A DNA stretch of 6,815 nucleotides from Bacteroidales bacterium. Its GTDB lineage: Bacteria > Bacteroidota > Bacteroidia > Bacteroidales > Paludibacteraceae. Positions 1-4,919 of this stretch are shown here, piece after piece. A model generated the notes under the pieces. It saw only the letters and a program-made list of their open reading frames with translations, was not told where the DNA came from and ran no database searches. The stretch covers positions 1 to 6,815 of the forward strand of contig CAAGHA010000181.1 of NCBI GenBank assembly GCA_900769555.1, read 5' to 3'. A program made the position numbers and the translations under genes. The number at the start of each line of letters is the position of its first letter. The stretch's first letter is position 1.

Positions 1-1074
1 AAAACAAAAATTGATACTTCGATGTTTTGGGATATTCGCAGGACGCTAACCCACAACATGCTTCTAAATATCATCGTTGGGAATCGTGGTGGAGGTAAGT
101 CATACGGTGGGAAAACGTATTCCGTTGATAATTTCATAAAGAAAAAGGAACAATTCGGATATATTAGAAGATACAAAGACGATTTGAAAAAACCACTCGA
201 ACAATTTTTTGAGGATATAAAATGGGAGTATCCAGATTATGAATTCAAAACGTCTGGAGAGAAACTGTATTGCAGGTTGACTCCTGCCGATCCGGAAGAG
301 AAATGGACCGAAGACGATGTTTGTGGATATGGATTTGTTCTTTCAACTGCCAATAACAAAAAATCAATATCCTATCCGAACATTACTACTCTCATATTTG
401 ATGAGTTCTTACTTGAGAAAGGAACACAGCACTATCTGCCAAATGAACCGGAGAAGCTGCTCAACTTATACGAGACGATTGCACGTCCTGGAACTGGACA
501 TCCTAGAGTTGTCATGTTCCTACTAGCAAACGCAATCTCAATCACGAATCCATACTTTTTATACTGGAATTTACAGATGCCAAAAAAGGCAGACAAAAAT
601 GGTAAATACATATGGAAGCATCCAAAAAGACCGATTCTGGTTGAGGATGTTCGAAACGAAAAATTTATTGATGCGAAAAAGAATACTGAGTTCGGTCAAC
701 TTGTCGAGGGGACTGCATATGCAGATTATTCTATCGAAAACAAATTCTTGCTCGATGATAGCACTTTTGTAGAAAAGAAATCGCCAAAAGCAAAATACTT
801 TTTCACTTTTATTTTTAAAGAGAAAAAATTTGGTGTCTGGGTAAATTATAGTGAGGGAAAAATGTGGGTATCTGAGGATATTGATCCATCGTATGTCATT
901 GTCTACTCTCTCACTCTCAAAGACCATCAACCGAATACGATGTTCTTAAAAACCAGGAGCAAGTCTGGACAGTTTAAAGCATTCATAGAAAATTACAAGA
1001 TTGGAAATGTATATTTTGAGAGCATCAACATCAAAAATATGTGCTATGAAGTCATTCAAATGATAATGAATTAA
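1..1074 (+). CDS. 16: DNA-packaging ATPase, phi29 gp16-like (5' end outside window)
   Basis: This is the motor ATPase that pumps DNA into the prohead, acting as a ring at the portal vertex. Numbering from the ATG at 22, a Walker A loop (GNRGGGKS, residues 20-27, nt 79-102) follows a hydrophobic strand. Walker B is LIFDEF with D127 and E128, followed by LLNLYET, a candidate arginine-finger stretch around R155, and a LLANA..NPYF segment matching LSNA..NPYF of phi29 gp16. The C-terminal part (about 200-350), with FGQLVEGTAY and GVWV, resembles the gp16 C-terminal domain. Known gp16 is 332 aa; 350 residues are visible here. The frame is open to the left edge, and the residues just before the 22 ATG (TSMFW) align with the phi29 N-terminus (KSLFY). 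No ribosome binding site precedes that ATG, so the true start probably lies upstream of the window. A terminator directly follows the stop, separating this gene from the lysis genes. Confidence 0.93.
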   Translation, partial: KTKIDTSMFWDIRRTLTHNMLLNIIVGNRGGGKSYGGKTYSVDNFIKKKEQFGYIRRYKDDLKKPLEQFFEDIKWEYPDYEFKTSGEKLYCRLTPADPEEKWTEDDVCGYGFVLSTANNKKSISYPNITTLIFDEFLLEKGTQHYLPNEPEKLLNLYETIARPGTGHPRVVMFLLANAISITNPYFLYWNLQMPKKADKNGKYIWKHPKRPILVEDVRNEKFIDAKKNTEFGQLVEGTAYADYSIENKFLLDDSTFVEKKSPKAKYFFTFIFKEKKFGVWVNYSEGKMWVSEDIDPSYVIVYSLTLKDHQPNTMFLKTRSKSGQFKAFIENYKIGNVYFESINIKNMCYEVIQMIMN

Positions 1075-1119
1075 AAAAGGGAGAGCCCCGGAACCAGAAC
1101 CGGAGCTCTCTCTTTTTTT
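1073..1119 (+). terminator. Strong intrinsic terminator after the ATPase gene
   Basis: The arms 1079-1091 and 1100-1112 pair over 13 positions with one C/A mismatch (1087/1104) and one G/T wobble (1080/1111), closing an 8-nt loop (1092-1099). Seven T residues follow at 1113-1119. Six A residues at 1073-1078 can extend the stem into the T run, and on the other strand they would serve as a U-tract, so termination could be bidirectional. The element overlaps the ATPase stop codon. It ends the upstream transcription unit, which implies that the lysis genes have their own promoter or depend on read-through. Confidence 0.9.
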
Positions 1120-1201
1120 GTTGGTAGCGTTTAACAAAATCATTGTACTGCAATTTCAGCACTTTTGTCAATTTCTTTTCCATTTTTTTCCTCTAAAACT
1201 A

Positions 1202-1230
1202 TTTATATTTTCTGAAAAAAGTAGTAAAAT
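1202..1230 (+). promoter_or_regulatory. Candidate sigma-A type promoter upstream of the holin
   Basis: TTTATA (1202-1207, 4 of 6 to TTGACA) and TAAAAT (1225-1230, 5 of 6 to TATAAT) are separated by 17 bp. T-rich tracts upstream (1165-1190) could act as an UP-like element. The position is sensible: it follows a strong terminator and lies about 55 bp before the holin start, in the only sizeable gap in the window. It would drive the lysis-scaffold-capsid-fibre series. AT-rich DNA yields such matches by chance, so the call is tentative. A second -10-like hexamer (GATAAT, 1250-1255) has no matching -35. Confidence 0.35.
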
Positions 1231-1271
1231 GTTGTTGATAGTATATCACGATAATGTTTTTATTCTTGAGG

Positions 1272-1280
1272 AAAGGAGGA
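1272..1280 (+). promoter_or_regulatory. Holin ribosome binding site
   Basis: AAAGGAGGA lies 5-6 nt before the ATG at 1286 and is close to a perfect Shine-Dalgarno. It fixes the holin start at 1286, although the frame stays open back to about 1118 inside the terminator. Confidence 0.9.
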
Positions 1281-1285
1281 AGCCG

Positions 1286-1711
1286 ATGAAATCTCTATTA
1301 TTGACATTCTTTGGAGTTCTTGGTTCTGGTATCGCATATATTTTTGGTGGATGGGATACTTCCATCGCTACTCTTCTGATTTTTATGGGAATTGATTATG
1401 CGAGTGGATTGATCGTTGCAGGTGTTTTTCACAAATCGCCAAAAACCGAATCCGGAACACTCTGCAGCAATCGTTGTTGGCAAGGATTATTTAAAAAATG
1501 CATGACACTCTTCTTTGTTGTTGTTGGTAATCAATTGGATATGCTAATTGATTCAACATATATCAGAGATGCTATATGCATCGCATTCATAGTCAATGAG
1601 CTTATTTCAATTATTGAAAACGGAAAACTCATGGGAATTCCAATCCCTAAAATCCTGGACAAAGCGATTGATTTATTGAATGAGAAAAATGGAGGTGCTG
1701 CAAATGAGTAA
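1286..1711 (+). CDS. Phage holin, Holin_4_1/TIGR01593 type
   Basis: A 141-aa membrane protein that would accumulate in the cytoplasmic membrane and open it at a set time so the endolysin reaches the wall. Hydrophobic segments are visible at about residues 5-22, 25-47, 70-88 and 93-110. Family hallmarks are the MGIDYASGLIVAG segment (D37, the usual DYxTG-type motif), a GLFKK turn before the third helix, and SIIENGKLMGIPIPK near the end, matching the family pattern SIIEN...G.P.P. The tail (KAIDLLNEKNGG) is polar. The start at 1286 is set by the strong AAAGGAGGA; there is no second nearby Met suggesting a dual-start holin/antiholin. The gene overlaps the next by 8 nt, so holin and endolysin are probably translated together. 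Phi29 holin gp14 is of similar size (131 aa), but I cannot say whether the two are homologous. Confidence 0.9.
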   Translation: MKSLLLTFFGVLGSGIAYIFGGWDTSIATLLIFMGIDYASGLIVAGVFHKSPKTESGTLCSNRCWQGLFKKCMTLFFVVVGNQLDMLIDSTYIRDAICIAFIVNELISIIENGKLMGIPIPKILDKAIDLLNEKNGGAANE

Positions 1712-2360
1712 CAGTATAGGAATCGCAGGACTCGAATTGATTAAGAGTTTCGAAGGTCTCCGACTCGATGCATATCGTTGTCCTGCAGGCAAGTGGACGA
1801 TTGGATTCGGAACTACTTCCGGAGTTTATCCAGGAATGAAAATCACGAAAGCACAAGCAGAAAAAATGCTAATTGCAGACTGTCAAAAATTCGCAGATGC
1901 AGTTGATAATATTCAAAATGTACCATTGACCGAATCGCTCAACAGCAACCAAAGAGATGCTCTAATTAGTTTCGCATATAACTGTGGAACTGGTAATTTG
2001 AAAAAATTATGCAAGGGCAGAACGTTGGAAGAGATTGCAGATGCTCTTCTCTTATATAACAAAGCAAATGGAAAAGTTCTTGCAGGATTGACTAGGAGAC
2101 GTAAAGCAGAGAGAGAACTTTTTCTCAAACCAACTCAGTCAATAAAGCAGGAGGAAAAATTCCAATTGAAAACATTAAAAAAAGGCAGCACCGGAAAACT
2201 CGTGAAAATTTGGCAAGTTATTATCGAAACCGAACCAGATGGAATTTTTGGAGATGCCACAAAAAAAGCAACTGAGTCATTCCAGAAAAAACATGGATTG
2301 AAAATTGACGGAATTGTCGGTTCTGAAAGTTGGAACGCAGGTTTTGAAAGTGTAGGTTGA
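1704..2360 (+). CDS. Endolysin: GH24 lysozyme plus PG_binding_1 domain
   Basis: A 218-aa cell-wall hydrolase that cleaves the MurNAc-GlcNAc bond once the holin opens the membrane. The lysozyme domain spans about residues 1-140: LELIKSFEGLRLDAY with catalytic E17, then CPAGKWTIGFG, and a closing GLTRRRKAERELF (128-140). The catalytic spacing is E17-C26-T32; the middle residue is Cys rather than the Asp of T4 lysozyme, a known variant of the E-8-D/C-5-T motif. GFGTT replaces the usual GYGHT. A linker (about 141-153) leads to a PG_binding_1 repeat (about 155-215) with LKKGSTGKLVKIWQ, PDGIFGDAT and IDGIVGSESW. Phi29 gp15 has the same catalytic type but carries LysM repeats, so the binding domain differs. 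No signal peptide is seen, consistent with holin-dependent release. The ATG at 1704 is chosen because GGAGGT (1691-1696) lies 7 nt upstream; it overlaps the holin end by 8 nt. Confidence 0.94.
   Translation: MSNSIGIAGLELIKSFEGLRLDAYRCPAGKWTIGFGTTSGVYPGMKITKAQAEKMLIADCQKFADAVDNIQNVPLTESLNSNQRDALISFAYNCGTGNLKKLCKGRTLEEIADALLLYNKANGKVLAGLTRRRKAERELFLKPTQSIKQEEKFQLKTLKKGSTGKLVKIWQVIIETEPDGIFGDATKKATESFQKKHGLKIDGIVGSESWNAGFESVG
2351..2356 (+). promoter_or_regulatory. Weak ribosome binding site of the gp13-like lysozyme
   Basis: Only TGTAGG, 6 nt before the ATG at 2363, resembles a Shine-Dalgarno, much poorer than those of the neighbours. The endolysin stop (2358-2360) sits just before the start, so re-initiation by ribosomes finishing the endolysin is likely. 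A TTG at 2357 could also start in the same frame. Confidence 0.45.
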
Positions 2361-2362
2361 TA

Positions 2363-2971
2363 ATGACAGCGAGTGAAGTTCAAGATTATGTATACGCATT
2401 TTTCACACTCAAAGGATTGCCACTAATCACAGTCGCAGCAATCATGGGTAATATCCAGGGAGAAAATGGTTCCTGGGGAATCACAGTCGAAGAAAGCAAC
2501 GGAGTCGGACTTGGCTTGTGCCAATGGAGTTTTAGCAGACGAACTCAACTCGAAGCATACGGAACTGACTTGAAGAGTCAATGTGAATTTTTATGGTCGG
2601 AATTAACCGGACAAAATCTCGATGTGACTGGAGCAGATTATCAATGGATAGCCAATCCGGACGATTCAGTCGACAACGGAGAAGGATTTTCTTTTTCGAA
2701 TGCAGATTTTCTTGCAGGGAATGGAACTCTTGACGTTTTGACAAAAGCATTCTGTTATTGTTGGGAACGTCCTGCATATGCAACGAATCATCTTGATAGC
2801 ATTCGAATTCCGTATGCAGTAATTTTTTACGAGAGATATTCCGGAACTACTCCGGATATTCCAGATATACCAGATGATCCAGATAATCCAGACAATCCAA
2901 TAACTTTCAAAAAAAGAACTGGATACAATTTTATTTTATTCAATAGGAGAAGGAGGACAAGACGTGGATAA
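2363..2971 (+). CDS. gp13-like tail lysozyme without the peptidase domain
   Basis: A 202-aa peptidoglycan hydrolase of the Phage_lysozyme2 type (PF18013), the fold in the N-terminal half of phi29 tail-tip protein gp13. Matching segments are VAAIMGNIQGENGSW with probable catalytic E34, VGLGLCQWS (49-57), and FCYCWERPAYA (130-140), against GNMQSES, GFGLVQWT and SYERPANP in phi29. After about residue 163 comes a Pro-Asp linker of five PDx units (164-178), then ITFKKRTGYNFILF and a very basic end with eight Arg in the last ten residues. Phi29 gp13 is 365 aa with an M23 metallopeptidase in its second half; that part is absent. It may form the tail tip and drill the wall at entry, or act as a second endolysin given its place beside the lysis genes. 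ATG 2363 is preferred to TTG 2357, which adds two residues. It overlaps the next gene by 8 nt. Confidence 0.85.
   Translation: MTASEVQDYVYAFFTLKGLPLITVAAIMGNIQGENGSWGITVEESNGVGLGLCQWSFSRRTQLEAYGTDLKSQCEFLWSELTGQNLDVTGADYQWIANPDDSVDNGEGFSFSNADFLAGNGTLDVLTKAFCYCWERPAYATNHLDSIRIPYAVIFYERYSGTTPDIPDIPDDPDNPDNPITFKKRTGYNFILFNRRRRTRRG
2852..2899 (+). repeat. Imperfect 9-bp tandem repeat coding a PDx linker
   Basis: Five in-frame 9-bp units of the form CCN GAY NNN encode PDI PDI PDD PDN PDN, with a sixth CCA closing the run. It makes a stiff, acidic linker between the lysozyme domain and the basic C-terminal segment. In-frame units like these can change copy number by slippage. Confidence 0.85.
2951..2957 (+). 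promoter_or_regulatory. Ribosome binding site setting the GTG start of the scaffold gene
   Basis: AGGAGGA, ending 6 nt before the GTG at 2964, is a near-perfect Shine-Dalgarno inside the end of the preceding gene. It supports the non-ATG start, and the encoded N-terminus (MDKQEFLDTL) fits the scaffold family length. Confidence 0.88.
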
Positions 2972-3284
2972 GCAGGAATTTCTCGACACACTCTCTAATA
3001 TTGGAACGTGTGAAGATGAGACTCAGAGAAGAGATATGCTTGCATCATTGAATGCAGAAGCAGGAACTCTTTTTGACAACAATGCAGAACTCAGTTCACA
3101 GCTTGAAAATTTAACAAGCGATAACGAGAATTTGAGAGCTGCCAACATGAAGCTCTTTCTGCAGGTCGGAGCAAATAAAAGTTCCGAAGAAAGACAAAAA
3201 GACCAGACCGGACACGAAGGTCAAGAAGAACAAAAAAAATTAAAATATGATGATTTATTTGATGATAAAGGAGGACTCAAATAA
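2964..3284 (+). CDS. 7: Capsid scaffolding protein, phi29 gp7-like
   Basis: A 106-aa, highly charged, helical protein that directs prohead assembly and leaves on DNA packaging. It is close in length to phi29 gp7 (98 aa). The segment AANMKLFLQVG (59-69) matches SNSKLFRQIG of gp7, preceded as in gp7 by a helical, coiled-coil-prone stretch (about 30-60: NAELSSQLENLTSDNENLRA) and followed by a charged, probably disordered linker (70-90) and an acidic YDDLFDD end that could contact the capsid protein. The order scaffold then capsid is the same as phi29 7-8. GTG start with strong AGGAGGA. It overlaps the preceding lysozyme gene by 8 nt and the capsid gene by 1 nt (TAATG), so all three are probably translationally coupled. 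Confidence 0.88.
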   Translation: MDKQEFLDTLSNIGTCEDETQRRDMLASLNAEAGTLFDNNAELSSQLENLTSDNENLRAANMKLFLQVGANKSSEERQKDQTGHEGQEEQKKLKYDDLFDDKGGLK

Positions 3285-4312
3285 TGGATGTAATTGCAAT
3301 CTTAAACACTATCAGAGATAACAGCTCAAGTTTATATGCCGAGCGAGTACCAGAAGCAACAAAGGACAATATTCAAGAAGTCGGTAATGCCATCATGGAA
3401 TATGAGAGCGTAACAAATGAATTTTTAAATGCGTTGGTTAACCGTATCGCATTTACTATTGTTTCAAATCGCAGATTTAAAAACCCACTTGCAGTATTAA
3501 AAAAAGGTGGAAAACCATTCGGAACTGACATCGAAGAGATTTATACAAATCCAGTTTCTGCAGTTTCTTTCAATGGTTCTGCAACAGATGATATGCTCAA
3601 AGTTACAAAACCGGATACAAAAACAATGTTCCATCGTATGAATCGCCAGGACAAGTATCCAGTTTCAATCTCAACTCCACAGCTCCAGAAGGCTTTTATT
3701 TCTGCAGATGAGATGGGTAAATTCGTCACTTCTATCATTAATGCTATGTATTCCGGAGATGAGATGGATGAATACTTGCTTATGAGAAATACAATCTCCG
3801 AAGCAATCACAGACAACAAACTCGAATTCCTTGAGGTTGAATATGATGGGGAAGAGACTGCATCAAAAGGACTTGTGAAACTCGTAAAAACTCTTGCAGG
3901 AAACTTCCTTTTTCCATCCAAAGATTATAACGGTTATAACAAATTGAATGCTGCAGGAATCTCAGCCGGAACTATTACTCCATCCGTAACTTGGACACCA
4001 TCTGAAAATCAAATCTTCCTTGTAAGAACAGACGTGGATGCAGCGACAGACGTTGAAGTTTTAGCAAAAGCATTCAATATGGAAAAGACTGATTTCTTGA
4101 AGAGAAAATTTGTTGTTGATTCTTTTGGAGACGATGATACTCTTTGTGTAATTTGCGATGAGAATATTTTCGAAATCAGAGATGATCTTTACCAGGTTAG
4201 AAGTTTCGATAATGGCAGCAACTTGACAACAAACTACTGGTTGCATCATTGGCAGACAATCTCGCTCTCATTATTCGGAAATGCAGTCGCTATCCGTCAG
4301 AAAACTGTTTAA
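3284..4312 (+). CDS. 8: Major capsid protein, phi29 gp8-like, without BIG2 domain
   Basis: The HK97-fold shell subunit, 342 aa. Segments matching phi29 gp8 are spread along its length: FGTDIEEIYTN (80-89; phi29 GRTIEEIYTD), KTMFHRMNRQ (113-122; KTLFHERNRQ), FVTSIINAMYSGDEMDEY (147-164; FVSSIINAIYNSAEVDEY), LAKAFNMEKTDFL (260-272; LAKAFNMNRTDFL) and NYWLHHWQTISLSLFGNAVA (317-336; YYYHVWQTLSVSRFANAVA). The protein stops a few residues after this last motif, whereas phi29 gp8 (448 aa) continues with an Ig-like BIG2 domain on the capsid surface. The loss is at the natural domain edge and the stop is clean, so it looks like the native form rather than a truncation. GGAGG at 3270-3274 lies 9 nt before the ATG, which overlaps the scaffold stop. 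A hairpin follows the stop. Confidence 0.94.
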   Translation: MDVIAILNTIRDNSSSLYAERVPEATKDNIQEVGNAIMEYESVTNEFLNALVNRIAFTIVSNRRFKNPLAVLKKGGKPFGTDIEEIYTNPVSAVSFNGSATDDMLKVTKPDTKTMFHRMNRQDKYPVSISTPQLQKAFISADEMGKFVTSIINAMYSGDEMDEYLLMRNTISEAITDNKLEFLEVEYDGEETASKGLVKLVKTLAGNFLFPSKDYNGYNKLNAAGISAGTITPSVTWTPSENQIFLVRTDVDAATDVEVLAKAFNMEKTDFLKRKFVVDSFGDDDTLCVICDENIFEIRDDLYQVRSFDNGSNLTTNYWLHHWQTISLSLFGNAVAIRQKTV

Positions 4313-4320
4313 TCAAAAAC

Positions 4321-4346
4321 CAAAGGGCAGTTCCTACTGCCCTTTG
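4321..4346 (+). promoter_or_regulatory. Perfect RNA hairpin after the capsid gene
   Basis: An uninterrupted 11-bp stem (4321-4331 with 4336-4346), with a GGGCAGT core, closes a TCCT loop. It sits between capsid stop and the next start, 12 nt before the next Shine-Dalgarno. The downstream flank is GAAACTAAG, with no U-tract, so it is a poor intrinsic terminator by itself. It could protect the 3' end of capsid mRNA, guide processing, or cause partial attenuation so that capsid exceeds the fibre proteins. The TCCT loop could pair with AGGA of the next ribosome binding site (4357-4360), which is speculative. Confidence 0.75.
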
Positions 4347-4368
4347 AAACTAAGAAAGGAGCGAGAGC

Positions 4369-4899
4369 ATGTTATACGATGAAACAACCGAGAGTTTGAG
4401 AATCAACGAGAAAGAATCAGCTCACTCAATTCAGAAGCTCCCTAATTGGGTTGTTGCAAACAAATTCCCTGCATTCTATGATACCGAGAGCTTGACATCC
4501 ATAGAGCAGACTGCTCGATTATACGGAGCGATAAATCAAATGATTGAAAGCTACAATACTTTTATTTCTATTGTTGACGAAGATCTTGCAAACTTTTCTC
4601 AAGAGTATCAGCACAATAATGAAGTTCACGAAGTTAGCATACGACAACTCATTCAAGATTTTTTCGATAGTGTTGAAACAAAATTGCAGCTGCAGGATTC
4701 AAAAATTGCCACTGTAGAAAGTTCACTAACAGTAAACATAGGTCGTGCAGTTGCAAACGAAATTCAAAAAGGGAATGTAAATGTTGCTATGCTTTACAAC
4801 GAGAATGAAGAGAATTTAGAGTTTGCTATAAGCGAAGAATTGAGTGCAAGTCAAGAGCTCATCTATGATGAAGCAAACGAGCAACTAATACACTTGTAA
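4369..4899 (+). CDS. Small fibre-like structural protein with YDE-type repeats
   Basis: A 176-aa protein that I cannot assign to a named family. It has no signal peptide or membrane segment and is acidic. Three related motifs are visible: MLYDETTESLRI (1-12), MLYNENEENLEF (141-152) and LIYDEANEQLIH (164-175), pattern hydrophobic-Y-D/N-E-x-x-E-x-L. Similar short units are common in fibre and tail proteins of Bacillota phages, where they probably form beta-hairpins. Between them, LPNWVVANKFPAFYDTESLTSIEQTARLYGAI (about 24-55) resembles the N-terminal attachment part of phage fibre proteins, followed by helical, coiled-coil-prone sequence (about 56-125). It sits after the capsid gene, where phi29 carries head-fibre gene 8.5, so a head-fibre or fibre-anchor role is plausible. 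GGAG (4358-4361) lies 7 nt upstream of the ATG. The start of the next gene is 20 nt downstream. Confidence 0.62.
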   Translation: MLYDETTESLRINEKESAHSIQKLPNWVVANKFPAFYDTESLTSIEQTARLYGAINQMIESYNTFISIVDEDLANFSQEYQHNNEVHEVSIRQLIQDFFDSVETKLQLQDSKIATVESSLTVNIGRAVANEIQKGNVNVAMLYNENEENLEFAISEELSASQELIYDEANEQLIHL

Positions 4900-4902
4900 T
4901 GA

Positions 4903-4908
4903 GAGGAG
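4903..4908 (+). promoter_or_regulatory. Ribosome binding site deciding the SGNH protein start
   Basis: GAGGAG lies about 11 nt upstream of the ATG at 4920. An earlier in-frame ATG at 4899 overlaps the preceding stop (TAATG) but has no Shine-Dalgarno before it and would place this GAGGAG inside the coding sequence. The 4920 start is therefore preferred, although the spacing is slightly long and coupled initiation at 4899 is possible. Confidence 0.6.
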
Positions 4909-4919
4909 AAAAAAAGAAA

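Noticed and set aside
317..526. Plus-strand 69-codon frame within the ATPase gene
   Set aside because: It overlaps the Walker B region of a well-conserved gene in another frame and encodes nothing recognisable.
1118..1285. In-frame N-terminal extension of the holin back to about 1118
   Set aside because: It begins inside the terminator T run, has no ribosome binding site, and the strong AAAGGAGGA at 1272-1280 points to 1286.
2357..2362. TTG at 2357 as start of the gp13-like lysozyme
   Set aside because: It adds two residues only; the ATG at 2363 is closer to the normal distance from the weak GG at 2355-2356.
3541..3921. Open minus-strand frame of 126 codons inside the capsid gene, and other minus-strand frames (571-930, 946-1143, 1913-2128, 2135-2383, 2532-2783, 6531-6755)
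   Set aside because: They lie opposite clearly conserved coding sequence, lack ribosome binding sites or recognisable domains, and follow from codon bias on the plus strand.
4321..4346. Calling the post-capsid hairpin an intrinsic terminator
   Set aside because: There is no T run after the stem (GAAACTAAG), and downstream genes appear to depend on the same transcript.
4899..4919. ATG at 4899 as start of the SGNH protein
   Set aside because: No Shine-Dalgarno precedes it, it adds only MRGEKKK, which is the translated ribosome binding site region, and 4920 has GAGGAG upstream. Coupled initiation is not fully excluded.
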